Origin: Negativicutes bacterium
GTDB lineage: Bacteria; Bacillota_C; Negativicutes; Sporomusales_B; JARLHX01
Assembly: GCA_031292015.1 (NCBI GenBank)
Contig: JARLHY010000068.1
Span: 1-36,805, forward strand
Length of the DNA: 36,805 nucleotides
Reading direction: 5' to 3'
Made by a program: the position numbers and the translations under genes. This document shows, one piece after another, positions 16,901-24,457 of this stretch. The first letter of the stretch is position 1. Each line of letters begins with the position of its first letter. Under the pieces are notes generated by a model. The model saw nothing but the letters and a program-made list of their open reading frames with translations. It searched no databases and was not told the origin of the DNA.

Positions 16901-19219
16901 ATGTCTAAGCAGACACGCAAGATGCCGCTATTGCCGCTCCGGGGCATTCTGGTTTTTCCATATATGATTATTCACCTTGATGTGGGCCGGGAGAAGTCGA
17001 TCAGTGCGCTTGAGGAATCGATGGTGCATGATCGACTGATTATGTTGGCGACCCAGCGCGAGGCCCAAAACGACAAACCAACGCCTGAGGATATTTTCAC
17101 TGTCGGTACGGTGGTGGAGATCAAACAGCTGGTGAAGCTGCCTGGCGGGACTATCCGGGTACTGGTGGAGGGGCTGCACCGGGCGGAAATCATCAGTTAT
17201 GCCGAGCTTGAGCCCTTTTACATGGTGGAAATCAAGGAGTATGACAAGCCGGAGACCAAGACGCCGGAAATCGAGGCTCTGACCAGGACTGCCGTGCATC
17301 AGTTCGAGCAGTGGGTGAAACTGAGCAAGAAGATACCGCCGGAGACGCTGGTGTCGGTGGTGATGGTGGAGGAGCCGGGCCGGCTGACCGATCTGATTGC
17401 CAGCCATCTGGCGCTGAAAATCGAAGACAAGCAGTCCCTGCTGGACGCCGTCGATGTCAAGGATAGGCTGGAGAGGCTCTGCGACATTCTCGGACGGGAA
17501 ATGGAAATCCTCGAGCTGGAGAAGAAGATCAATGTCCGGGTGCGCAAGCAGATGGAAAAGACGCAGAAGGAGTATTATCTGCGGGAGCAGCTCAAGGCGA
17601 TCCAGAAGGAACTCGGCGACAAGGACGACCGGACAGCGGAAGTCGACGAGTACCGGCAGCGGCTGAAAGAGCAGGAAGTACCGAAAGAAGTAGCCGAAAA
17701 AATAAACAAAGAAATCGAGCGGTTGGAGAAAATGCCGCCGATGGTGGCAGAAAGCGCGGTAATCCGGACCTATCTGGACTGGCTGCTGGCTTTGCCGTGG
17801 TCGAAGGAGACAGCTGACAGCCTGGATATTACGATAGCCGAGCAGATTCTGGAAGAAGATCACTACGGCCTGGATAAAGTGAAGGAGCGGATATTGGAAT
17901 ACCTGTCGATCCGCAAGCTGACCCAGAAAATGAAGGGGCCAATCCTCTGCCTGGTCGGTCCGCCCGGTGTTGGTAAAACATCCCTGGCTCGTTCGATAGC
18001 CCGCTCGATGGAACGCAAATTCGTCCGGGTGTCGCTGGGCGGGGTGAGGGACGAAGCCGAGGTTCGCGGCCATCGCCGGACCTATGTCGGCGCTCTGCCG
18101 GGCAGGATTATCCAGGGCATGCGGACTGCCGGATCGCGCAATCCCGTCTTTCTTCTTGATGAAATTGACAAGATGAGCTCCGATTTTCGGGGCGATCCTT
18201 CGGCTGCCCTGCTGGAGGTGCTTGATCCTGAGCAGAACAACAGTTTCAGCGACCATTATATCGAGGTGCCCTTCGACCTTTCCCGGGTGCTGTGGGTGGT
18301 TACCGCCAATGTCATGCACAACATTCCCCGGCCACTCATGGACCGCATGGAGATCATCACCATCGCCGGGTACACCGAGGAGGAAAAGGTCCAGATTGCC
18401 AAACGGTACCTTGTACCGAAGCAGACCCGGGACCACGGGCTGGACAACAAAAACATCATTTTTTCCGAAGGCACGATTCAAAAAGTCATCCGCGATTATA
18501 CCCGGGAAGCCGGCGTGCGCAACCTGGAGCGCAATATAGCCAACCTGTGCCGTAAAGCGGCCCGCCAGATCGTCCAGGATAAACGCAAGGTGGTAAAGAT
18601 TACCGCCCAGAATCTGCATACCTTTCTCGGTGCTCCAAGATTCCGTCACGCCCAGGCCGAACGCAACAAACAGGTGGGTGTGGCCACCGGCCTCGCCTGG
18701 ACCGAGGTCGGCGGAGATGTGCTGGCGGTTGAGGTTACGGTGATGAAGGGAAAAGGAAAACTGACCCTGACCGGACAGCTGGGTGAAGTTATGCAGGAGT
18801 CGGCTCAGGCCGGATTCAGCTATATCCGCAGCCGCGCCCAGGAACTGGGGGTCGAACCCGATTTTTACGAACGGACCGATATCCATATCCATCTGCCTGA
18901 GGGCGCCATTCCTAAAGACGGCCCCTCGGCCGGCATTACTATGGCCACCGCGGTGGCTTCGGCCCTCACCGGCCGGCCGATAAGAAACGACATCGCTATG
19001 ACGGGGGAAATCACGCTGCGGGGGCGGGTGCTTCCGGTCGGCGGCATCAAGGAAAAGGTGCTGGCGGCGCATCGGGCCGGTATCAAAAAGATCATTATGC
19101 CGAAGGAAAACAAGCGGGATATGGACGACATCCCGGTAAACGTCAAGCGGAATCTGGAATTCGTCCTGGTGGAACATATGGATGAGGTGCTGAGCACCGC
19201 CTTGGTGACCGGCCAGTGA
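16901..19219 (+). CDS. lon: ATP-dependent protease LonA
   Basis: A 772-residue cytoplasmic Lon protease that degrades misfolded and regulatory proteins. The N-terminal substrate-binding domain is about 1-200 ([19 protein letters not shown] start), followed by a coiled-coil linker. The AAA+ domain has Walker A GPPGVGKT at about 353-360 and FLLDEIDKM. The protease domain has the Ser676 (DGPSAG) and Lys719 (GGIKEK) dyad. The ATG at 16901 is preferred over an in-frame ATG at 16877 because GAGGAGG lies 8 nt upstream. Its stop overlaps the ysxC GTG by 4 nt. No CIRCE element was seen. Confidence 0.97.
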   Translation: MSKQTRKMPLLPLRGILVFPYMIIHLDVGREKSISALEESMVHDRLIMLATQREAQNDKPTPEDIFTVGTVVEIKQLVKLPGGTIRVLVEGLHRAEIISYAELEPFYMVEIKEYDKPETKTPEIEALTRTAVHQFEQWVKLSKKIPPETLVSVVMVEEPGRLTDLIASHLALKIEDKQSLLDAVDVKDRLERLCDILGREMEILELEKKINVRVRKQMEKTQKEYYLREQLKAIQKELGDKDDRTAEVDEYRQRLKEQEVPKEVAEKINKEIERLEKMPPMVAESAVIRTYLDWLLALPWSKETADSLDITIAEQILEEDHYGLDKVKERILEYLSIRKLTQKMKGPILCLVGPPGVGKTSLARSIARSMERKFVRVSLGGVRDEAEVRGHRRTYVGALPGRIIQGMRTAGSRNPVFLLDEIDKMSSDFRGDPSAALLEVLDPEQNNSFSDHYIEVPFDLSRVLWVVTANVMHNIPRPLMDRMEIITIAGYTEEEKVQIAKRYLVPKQTRDHGLDNKNIIFSEGTIQKVIRDYTREAGVRNLERNIANLCRKAARQIVQDKRKVVKITAQNLHTFLGAPRFRHAQAERNKQVGVATGLAWTEVGGDVLAVEVTVMKGKGKLTLTGQLGEVMQESAQAGFSYIRSRAQELGVEPDFYERTDIHIHLPEGAIPKDGPSAGITMATAVASALTGRPIRNDIAMTGEITLRGRVLPVGGIKEKVLAAHRAGIKKIIMPKENKRDMDDIPVNVKRNLEFVLVEHMDEVLSTALVTGQ

Positions 19220-19845
19220 ACAATGAAAAAGCTTTGGATGTAATCAACGCCAAGTATACCGGCACCGCCGTGCGCCGCGATCAGTATCCGCCGGGGGAAC
19301 TGGCCGAGGTGGCGTTTATCGGGCGGTCCAATGTCGGCAAATCATCACTGATCAATTCTCTCTGCCGGCATGGCGGCCTGGCTCGGGTCAGCGGCACGCC
19401 GGGGAAAACCCAGACCATCAATTTTTACACTGTGACCCTGAAGTTTGACGAAAACCAAAGGTATGATTTTTTCCTGGTGGATCTGCCAGGTTATGGTTAC
19501 GCCCGCAGAGGCCGGGAGGCCCGCAAGCAATGGTCCCGCTTCATTGACGAATACCTCGGCGAATCGCCCCGCCTCAAGCTGGTCTGTCAGCTTGTCGACA
19601 GCCGTCACTTGCCGATGGACAGCGACAAACAGGCTTACCAGAGCCTGGCTGAGCTGGGACAGCCGATTCAGGTGGTGGCCACGAAAACAGACAAACTGTC
19701 CCGTTCGGCGGTGCACAAGCAACTGGAGGCCATCAAAACAGGCCTGGGGGTTGACCCGGGCCTGTCGGTGCTGGCCTATTCGGCGGTGAAGAACTCCGGC
19801 CGGGCCGAGCTTCTTGACGTTATTCACACGGTTTTGTTAAAATGA
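19216..19845 (+). CDS. ysxC: Ribosome-biogenesis GTPase YsxC/EngB
   Basis: A 209-residue essential GTPase of the TrmE-Era-EngA-YihA family, needed for 50S ribosomal subunit maturation. G1 is GRSNVGKSS, the G2-region threonines are in [13 protein letters not shown]3 is DLPGYGYA and G4 is TKTDK. The GTG start overlaps the lonA TGA (GTGA), so it is translationally coupled, as is common for this pair in Firmicutes. A promoter for the next gene lies within its last 30 bases. Confidence 0.95.
   Translation: MNNEKALDVINAKYTGTAVRRDQYPPGELAEVAFIGRSNVGKSSLINSLCRHGGLARVSGTPGKTQTINFYTVTLKFDENQRYDFFLVDLPGYGYARRGREARKQWSRFIDEYLGESPRLKLVCQLVDSRHLPMDSDKQAYQSLAELGQPIQVVATKTDKLSRSAVHKQLEAIKTGLGVDPGLSVLAYSAVKNSGRAELLDVIHTVLLK
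19814..19843 (+). promoter_or_regulatory. Promoter of ahbA-like gene, inside ysxC 3' end
   Basis: TTGACG (19814-19819), 18-nt spacer and TAAAAT (19838-19843), about 50 nt upstream of the next start. No terminator separates it from ysxC. Confidence 0.6.
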
Positions 19846-19894
19846 TAGAGGTACGGGCAGCCGGTCTGCCCTTTCCACTTGTCAGGGGGCAGGC

Positions 19895-20347
19895 ATGCTT
19901 AGCGATTACGACAAACAATTACTGAATTTAATACAGGGAAATATTCCGTTCGCCAAACGGCCGTTCGCGGCAATCGCCGAGCGCCTGAACAGCGACGAAG
20001 ACACCGTTATTGAGCGGCTGAAGAATTTAAAGGATCAGGGGTACATCCGGCGGATCGGTCCCTTTTTCGATTCGGCCCGTCTGGGGTATGTCAGCACGCT
20101 GGTGGCGCTGCGGGTCCAGCCCGGTGCGGTGCAGGCCGTAGCGGAAGCAGTCAACCTTTACCCGGGGGTCACCCATAACTATGAACGCGAGGGCAAGTAC
20201 AACCTGTGGTTCGCGGTGCTGTCGCCAGACCGGCAGACCCAGGAACAGGTGCTGGCCGAGGTAGCCAGTTTGCCGGGAGTGGAGCGGCTTCTCAACCTAC
20301 CGGCGATAAAAAAATACAAAGTCAATGTCCAGTTTACGCTGGAGTAA
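19895..20347 (+). CDS. ahbA: Siroheme decarboxylase subunit, AhbA-like
   Basis: A 150-residue AsnC/Lrp-fold protein of the NirD/AhbA group. Together with AhbB it removes acetate carboxyl groups of siroheme to give 12,18-didecarboxysiroheme in the alternative heme (or d1-heme) pathway. Supporting features are an N-terminal HTH-like domain with RPFAAIAERL and GYIRRIGPFFD, LGYVSTLVALRV, and VTHNYEREGKYNLWFAVL, where histidine and arginine residues of this group are expected to act. The ATG at 19895 has a GGGGGC site. It ends in its own terminator and is 2.5 kb from the AhbB partner. An Lrp-type DNA-binding regulator is the less likely alternative. Confidence 0.85.
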   Translation: MLSDYDKQLLNLIQGNIPFAKRPFAAIAERLNSDEDTVIERLKNLKDQGYIRRIGPFFDSARLGYVSTLVALRVQPGAVQAVAEAVNLYPGVTHNYEREGKYNLWFAVLSPDRQTQEQVLAEVASLPGVERLLNLPAIKKYKVNVQFTLE

Positions 20348-20368
20348 CTTAACGGTATGCGGCTTTAT

Positions 20369-20407
20369 GCCTGATCCTTCCTTCTATGAGGATGATCAGG
20401 CTTTTTT
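20369..20407 (+). terminator. Terminator after ahbA-like gene
   Basis: The stem gcctgatc / gatcaggc (20369-20376, 20394-20401), with extra cct/agg pairing inside, is followed by tttttt. The stretch from 20408 to 20524 shows nothing I can name. Confidence 0.88.
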
Positions 20408-20524
20408 ATTTCGTCTGTTCGGGTATTTGACAGGGCTAAGGCATTTAGAGATCAGGACGGTTATGGGGAGGCCCAAAGGATAGTGGACGGGAAGAAACGG
20501 AATGCCCTCGGCCTGCACTGCTAA

Positions 20525-20573
20525 AAAGTGACCTGCAGATCCTGGAGTCCAGGGTTTGCAGGTCACTTTGTTT
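20525..20573. terminator. Bidirectional terminator, end of the small-gene pair
   Basis: A 13-bp perfect stem aaagtgacctgca / tgcaggtcacttt (20525-20537, 20557-20569). On the - strand it is followed by a run of T (ctttttag), right after the stop of the 68-residue gene. Confidence 0.85.
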
Positions 20574-20576
20574 CAT

Positions 20577-20783
20577 TCAAAACCGTCGGAAGCCGCCAAG
20601 ACCGATCCCGGCGGAGTCGCCGCGCCCGGCCAGGCACAGCAGATCTCGGTTGCTACTATTCAGTATAGCGCTGACGATCTGCCCGGAGGATTTTCCGGTG
20701 GTCTTTTTGGCCCATACCAGTACCCGCAGCAGTTGCCTGAATTTGCTCTTTTCTTCCGCAGTCATCCGAATCATGGGGGTCAT
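20577..20783 (-). CDS. Small hypothetical protein, second of a coupled pair
   Basis: A 68-residue protein not recognised. The N-terminal half is charged and helical (MTAEEKSKFRQLLRVL), followed by KKTTGKSSGQIVSAIL and a Gly/Arg-rich tail. The ATG at 20783 overlaps the stop of the upstream small gene (ATGA), so coupling is likely. A second ATG at 20774 is 9 nt from a GAGGAG and is an alternative start giving 65 residues. A strong terminator follows at once, which supports it as a real transcription unit. The pair is leftward among rightward genes. No toxin-antitoxin signature is evident. Confidence 0.55.
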   Translation of the reverse strand: MTPMIRMTAEEKSKFRQLLRVLVWAKKTTGKSSGQIVSAILNSSNRDLLCLAGRGDSAGIGLGGFRRF

Positions 20784-20950
20784 CTCCTCAGGCCGCTAGC
20801 CAGATCAAGCTCGATGATTTTGCGGATGAAAGTACATACATAGGGGGTGATATCTTCGTCCAGCTCTTCAGCCAGCTTGTTGATGACGTCGGGCTCAGCG
20901 TCAGGCAGGTAGGTTTTGATGAAACGGATGATTTTGTCTTTATCCAGCAT
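20780..20950 (-). CDS. Small hypothetical protein, first of a coupled pair
   Basis: A 56-residue acidic helical protein (starts MLDKDKIIRFIKTYLPDAEP, ends ASGLRR) of unknown function. The ATG at 20950 has a near-ideal GGAGGTG ribosome site 7 nt upstream. Its TGA overlaps the ATG of the next small gene by 4 nt. The repeated KxxIxxFIxxYLP- and FIRKIIEL-type helices suggest a compact helical fold. Ribosome site, coupling and terminator together make this a credible two-gene unit although both products are tiny. Confidence 0.6.
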   Translation of the reverse strand: MLDKDKIIRFIKTYLPDAEPDVINKLAEELDEDITPYVCTFIRKIIELDLASGLRR

Positions 20951-21085
20951 GACGAGCACCTCCGTTTACGTTAATTATCGCCGACAGGTGTGACAAGATT
21001 ATGACAACGACGGTGGCGCAGGGGCCTTCAGGCCGCCCTGACAGAGCTGCGAGGCCTGGCCTATGCGGCAGCCAGAATTTACAGC

Positions 21086-21114
21086 TGGACGGCGGTCCTG
21101 GCCTATGGTAAAAT
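21086..21114 (+). promoter_or_regulatory. Extended -10 promoter upstream of secreted protein
   Basis: TGGACG (21086-21091), 17-nt spacer and TAAAAT (21109-21114) preceded by TGG, an extended -10. It would start a leader that includes the hairpin at 21125-21146. Confidence 0.5.
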
Positions 21115-21124
21115 GAAGTTTACG

Positions 21125-21155
21125 CACACGGCTTTCAGGCTGTGTGTCTTTCTTT
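21125..21155 (+). terminator. Leader hairpin with T-rich tail, possible attenuator
   Basis: The 9-bp stem cacacggct / ggctgtgtg (21125-21133, 21138-21146) is followed by tctttcttt. It lies between the extended -10 promoter and the coding start at 21187, so it could attenuate that gene, or it may end an unseen upstream transcript. Confidence 0.5.
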
Positions 21156-21186
21156 CCTGACGTTTGTACAGAAAGGATGATGTCAT

Positions 21187-21639
21187 TTGAATAGGACTAA
21201 ACGCGGCGCGCTTGCTTTTTTGCTGGGCGCAGCGGTGGCGGTGTTCACTGCTGCGACTGTGCTCACGGCTACCGGTCACGCGGCGGCCAGGCCGTCAACC
21301 GAGGTCGCCGAGGTAGCGCAGGAACTGCATCCTGATACGGCCCAGCATCATGATGATATCAGCTCCGGCGGCCAGTTTTCCCCTGCGGCGGTGCAGCAGC
21401 GGATTCAGACATACCAAGGCTGGCAGGGCCAGGCAGGCGCCAGCCGGCAAAATCCGGTCGACGCGGTGCGGGCCGCGGCAGCCGGTCTGGGACTGGACGC
21501 TAATGCCGACTCCTTCTATCTGGTGGGCAAAACCGATGCGGTTGCCACTGTTCATGTTGTTCACCAGAAAAAGGGTTATACCGTTACCCTGGTTCCTTCA
21601 GGCAGCGCCTGGATTGCCGCTTCAATAAGCCCGGCCTGA
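21187..21639 (+). CDS. Secreted or envelope hypothetical protein
   Basis: A 150-residue protein of unknown function. It has an N-terminal signal peptide: basic MNRTKRG, then a hydrophobic core to about residue 30, and a likely cleavage at GHAAA. The mature part is Gln/Ala-rich with several His (HPDTAQHHDD), and a C-terminal small beta-type domain (ATVHVVHQKKGYTVTLVP). The TTG start at 21187 is used because AAAGGATGA lies upstream and ATG alternatives run quickly into stops. It is a single-gene unit with its own promoter and terminator. Confidence 0.7.
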   Translation: MNRTKRGALAFLLGAAVAVFTAATVLTATGHAAARPSTEVAEVAQELHPDTAQHHDDISSGGQFSPAAVQQRIQTYQGWQGQAGASRQNPVDAVRAAAAGLGLDANADSFYLVGKTDAVATVHVVHQKKGYTVTLVPSGSAWIAASISPA

Positions 21640-21667
21640 GCGTGGGCAAAGGGATCACGTCTGCTTG

Positions 21668-21708
21668 AAACCGCCAGCCTCAGCTTGTTTGAGGATGGCG
21701 GCTTTTTC
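21668..21708 (+). terminator. Terminator after secreted protein gene
   Basis: aaaccgcca ... tggcggcttt arms with inner cctca/tgagg pairing, followed by ttttt. Confidence 0.82.
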
Positions 21709-21782
21709 CAACTTCATGTTGACGATATAAGGAAGATAATGGTACAATTTAGCAGATTACATAATGGCTGGAGGGCGAACAG

Positions 21783-22181
21783 ATGGGGATAGGCAATTGT
21801 TATGAATGTGGAACGCTGTGTGTGCAAACCCCGAATGGACTCTGTCCCCGCTGTCAGCAGGAGTTTTTTGAGGCCGAGGAAAAAGTGACGGAGCATGTGC
21901 ACAATAACAAGAACGCGACGATCGAGTCGGTTCATGAAGCCACTAAAGTCAAAAAGCACATCATCATGCAGATGATCCGGACCGGCCGGATCCTTGAAGG
22001 CGAGCTGACCTATTGCTGCGAAAAATGCGGTCTGGCTATCACCTCAGGCCAGTATTGCCCGGCCTGCACCACCCGGGTGCTGGAGGCACTGAAATCGTCC
22101 GCCCCAAAAGCGCAGCCCGAATCCGGCCAAAATGGCAGCGGGGGTCTGTATATCAGCGACCTGCTGGAAAAAAGAGGCTAG
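21783..22181 (+). CDS. YvyF-like flagellar-operon zinc-ribbon protein
   Basis: A 132-residue cytoplasmic protein resembling the YvyF family linked to flagellar operons in Firmicutes. An N-terminal zinc ribbon (CYECGTLC then CPRCQQ) is followed by a helix-turn-helix-like middle (NATIESVHEATKVKKHIIMQMIR) and a second cysteine knuckle (CCEKCG then YCPAC). The C-terminal tail is flexible. Start ATG at 21783 has GGAGG 9 nt upstream. It may bind DNA or RNA or act as an anti-sigma or chaperone-like factor, which the sequence cannot decide. No flagellar genes follow inside the window, where its family would usually precede flgM and flgN. Confidence 0.7.
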   Translation: MGIGNCYECGTLCVQTPNGLCPRCQQEFFEAEEKVTEHVHNNKNATIESVHEATKVKKHIIMQMIRTGRILEGELTYCCEKCGLAITSGQYCPACTTRVLEALKSSAPKAQPESGQNGSGGLYISDLLEKRG

Positions 22182-22303
22182 TCTGGCCGATTTTTGTCGA
22201 AAGATTTTTGAGGAAATGCGTGAGTCTTTCCTAGAAATAACTGGAAAATCGTGGTATTATTAAACTGGATAGAAGTCCGGTTTTGCCCGCTGGCTGGTAA
22301 GGC

Positions 22304-22486
22304 GGCTGCCCGGAGCGAGCCAACTGAATATGATTTCGATAATGTGCAGGATTTCGAAGAAAACCTGCAAGGGGGATGAGAAAAAATTCATGTTCAGTTT
22401 GCTTATCACCCTGAAGGGGTTATTGTCCTCCCTATGGGGAGTAAATCAAGAGGAGTAGAGGTTCGCTTCGGGCGGCCTTTTTTTTT
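22304..22486 (+). ncRNA. Candidate structured RNA with terminator tail, family unknown
   Basis: A non-coding stretch with strong structure. P1 is an 18-bp uninterrupted helix (three G-U) between 22304-22321 and 22460-22477, followed by nine T (22478-22486). P2 is a 12-bp helix, 22322-22333 with 22388-22399, stacked directly on P1, and encloses hairpin tgcagg / cctgca (22345-22350, 22364-22369). The 3' side, 22400-22459, holds two small hairpins (accc/gggt and ctccc/ggggag) and purine-rich single strands. The 5' end may extend upstream to about 22265; a TATTAT lies at 22255-22260 with no good -35. No gene begins within 340 nt downstream, which argues for a stand-alone RNA over a riboswitch. 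6S RNA is possible by size and closing stem, but the asymmetric bulge is unusual for it. I did not recognise any known consensus. Confidence 0.6.
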
Positions 22487-22490
22487 GCTA

Positions 22491-22666
22491 CGGCCGCTCT
22501 GCAACCCCCAGCTGCTTTGTACTCCCGAACCCATTGCTAGCGTATCTCCAGTACGCGCGATGCTGTTAAATCAGCCGGCGCATACCATCCCGAACAAACA
22601 TGTCTCGGAGGAAACGGTGCTGCGGTCCGCGGGGCCAAGTGCAACTGGGGATTTCGCAAGCGGCCT
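22491..22666 (+). repeat. Possible diverged member of the dispersed repeat family
   Basis: The left part (cggccgctctgcaaccccc then ctgctttgtac) and right part (cgcggggcc ... ctggggatttcgc then gcggccta) align with the ends of copy B read on its - strand, but the core is missing. Assigned on patchy similarity only. From here to 22831 no gene is supported; the rest of the gap holds only the ahbB leader. Confidence 0.35.
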
Positions 22667-22831
22667 ATGTGTTGTTAAGCTGCTGGGAACATTTCGGAGT
22701 GCTTTTTTCGCCTGTCAGCCTGTTTGCAGGAGTTTGCGGCCTTCGACCAGAAAATAAAATATGACAAATGATGGTCGGTCTGCGGGCAGACTAAAGGCAG
22801 CGGAAATAAAGCAGATAGTGGAGTAGATGCT

Positions 22832-23314
22832 ATGCTGGATGCGTTGGACAAAAAAATTATCATCGCCGTGCAGGAGGATTTCCCCCTGGTGCGGGAACCT
22901 TACCGTGAACTGGCTGAACGAATCGGTATCAGCGAAGACGAACTGCTCACCCGGCTCGACAGGTACAAGCGCTCCGGGGAAATGCGGCGGATGGGGGCCG
23001 TGCTCAGGCACCGGGAGGTGGGCTTTGCTGCCAACGCGCTGTGTGCCTGGCAGGTGCCGGCGGAAAGGATGTCGGCGGTAGCGGCGGTGATGGCGGCCGA
23101 TGCTGCAGTCACTCATTGTTATGAACGGCTGGCTTATCCGGAATGGCCTTACAATTTCTATATCATGCTTCACGGACATACCCGTCAGGAATGCTGTGAT
23201 ACTGCCGCCAGACTGGCGCAGGCCGCCGGTATGGATCAATATATCATGCTGTTCAGCACCCGGGAGTGGAAAAAGGCTACGATGCGTTATTTCGGGAGGG
23301 TGAAAAAATCATGA
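22832..23314 (+). CDS. ahbB: Siroheme decarboxylase subunit, AhbB-like
   Basis: A 160-residue AsnC/Lrp-fold protein of the AhbB group, partner of AhbA in siroheme decarboxylation. Features are EDFPLVREPYRELAER, EMRRMGAVLRHREVGFAAN, a WQVP segment, VTHCYERLAYPEWPYNFYIM and MLHGH. The Cys-Tyr-Glu-Arg and Trp-Pro-Tyr-Asn pattern is the clearest group mark. The ATG at 22832 follows GTGGAG. It overlaps the next gene (a Ptb paralogue) by 4 nt (ATGA), so the two are translated together. It is separated from the AhbA-like gene by small genes and the structured RNA, which is unusual because ahbA and ahbB are often adjacent. Confidence 0.86.
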   Translation: MLDALDKKIIIAVQEDFPLVREPYRELAERIGISEDELLTRLDRYKRSGEMRRMGAVLRHREVGFAANALCAWQVPAERMSAVAAVMAADAAVTHCYERLAYPEWPYNFYIMLHGHTRQECCDTAARLAQAAGMDQYIMLFSTREWKKATMRYFGRVKKS

Positions 23315-24213
23315 TCAGGAGTTTTGACCAGATTCTCAAAGCGGTGTGCGGCTTGCCGCCCAAACGGGTCGTGGTGGCGGTAGCCCAGGATGACGCTGTG
23401 CTGGAAGCGGTGAAGGGAGCCAGGGAACAGGGCGTAGCCGAGTTTTCGCTTGTCGGCGATGCTGCCAAGATACAGTCTGTCGGCGATCGCCTGGGGATTG
23501 ATCTGGGCGGTCTGACCATCGTCCACGAGCCGGATGACCGTCAGGCGGCCTTGCGCGCCGTTACGCTGGTTTCCAGCGGCGAAGGGGATATCCTGATGAA
23601 GGGTCTTTTGGGTACCGCCGATCTCCTCAGAGCGGTACTGGACAAGCAGGTGGGGCTGCGCAGCGGGCGTCTCCTCAGCCATGTTATCGTATCCGAGCCC
23701 AAGGGTTATGACCGCCTGATTCTGTTGACCGACTGTGCGATGAATATTGCTCCCACACTGCAGCAAAAGGCCGAAATCCTGGAGAATTGCCTGCCTTTGG
23801 CGGCACGCTTGGGAATGAATCCGGTGAAGATCGCGGCCCTCGCCGCGGTGGAGACGGTAAACCCGGATATGCAGGCGACGCTTGACGCGGCGGCTTTGGC
23901 CAAAATGGCGGATCGCGGGCGGTGGAGGGGAGCCGTTGTCGACGGACCGTTGGCGCTGGACAACGCTCTGAGCGCAGAGGCTGCCCGGCATAAAGGGATC
24001 AGCAGTCCGGTGGCTGGAGCGGCGGACGTTTTGCTGGTTCCCGGCCTCGACGCCGGCAACGTTCTGTTCAAAGCGATGGTTTATTTTGGCGGAACTCCGG
24101 TGGCCGGACTGGTTTTGGGCGCCGCGAAGCCGGTTGTTCTTACTTCCCGCGCCGACAGCTTTGAGGCGAAGATCATGTCGATCGCACTGGCGGCGCTGCT
24201 CGAAAAAAAATGA
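23311..24213 (+). CDS. ptb: Second phosphate butyryltransferase family protein
   Basis: A 300-residue PTA/PTB-family enzyme converting an acyl-CoA to an acyl phosphate. It keeps the same landmarks as the paralogue at 970: SLVGDAAKI, GDILMKGLLGTADLLRAVL, GRLLSHV, NIAPTLQQKAEIL, HKGISSPVAG and LGAAKPVVLTSRA. The ATG at 23311 overlaps the AhbB stop; GGGAGGG sits about 11 nt upstream. No second kinase gene is nearby. The paralogues may differ in acyl chain (butyryl versus branched or acetyl). The 2-oxoacid oxidoreductase operon downstream could supply its acyl-CoA, which is inference. Confidence 0.88.
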   Translation: MIRSFDQILKAVCGLPPKRVVVAVAQDDAVLEAVKGAREQGVAEFSLVGDAAKIQSVGDRLGIDLGGLTIVHEPDDRQAALRAVTLVSSGEGDILMKGLLGTADLLRAVLDKQVGLRSGRLLSHVIVSEPKGYDRLILLTDCAMNIAPTLQQKAEILENCLPLAARLGMNPVKIAALAAVETVNPDMQATLDAAALAKMADRGRWRGAVVDGPLALDNALSAEAARHKGISSPVAGAADVLLVPGLDAGNVLFKAMVYFGGTPVAGLVLGAAKPVVLTSRADSFEAKIMSIALAALLEKK

Positions 24214-24269
24214 AACCGCCGGGGAGCGAAGGAGGATTTTCCGGTTTCTGCTAGAATAAATAGGTGTAC

Positions 24270-24301
24270 TGGTCAGACCACCCGTCCACCCGTCCACCTG
24301 T
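24270..24301 (+). promoter_or_regulatory. FadR-type palindrome and tandem 8-mers upstream of kor
   Basis: TGGTCAGACCA (24270-24280) fits the TGGTnnnACCA operator pattern of FadR-subfamily GntR regulators. It overlaps three tandem 8-mers, CCACCCGT, CCACCCGT and CCACCTGT (24278-24301). It lies about 180 nt upstream of the kor operon and after the ptb paralogue. A regulator is encoded at 28370. The assignment of the site is inference. Confidence 0.4.
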
Positions 24302-24304
24302 CGT

Positions 24305-24356
24305 GCCGGCTTGATTAGCGATCTTTCCGATGATCGCATGAATTAGCCGGCCTTTT
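24305..24356 (+). terminator. Hairpin after ptb paralogue, probable terminator
   Basis: The stem gccggct ... gcgatc pairs with gatcgc ... agccggc (24305-24323, 24332-24351), followed by cttttaggg, a short U-tract. Further down the gap there is a TATAAT at 24418-24423 without a clear -35, a likely kor promoter. Confidence 0.6.
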
Positions 24357-24457
24357 AGGGAAAAACTATAAGCACCATAGTTGCGGTATGAAGGGTCGGG
24401 AGAGCTCCCGTCCTTTATATAATGCTGAGGTGAGAATCAATTAGGAGGTGCCCTTGA

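Noticed and set aside
16928..19177. A 749-codon open frame on the - strand opposite lonA
   Set aside because: Antisense shadow: the + strand encodes a complete LonA with all catalytic residues. The reverse frame has no recognisable domain or ribosome site.
21001..21161. A possible remnant frame upstream of the secreted protein (Arg/Ala-rich, ending in CVFLS)
   Set aside because: No start codon or ribosome site, and it overlaps the promoter and hairpin; no similarity recognised.
22425..22460. ggggagta and ggagtag motifs recalling the yybP-ykoY manganese riboswitch
   Set aside because: The rest of that motif and a downstream transporter gene are absent.
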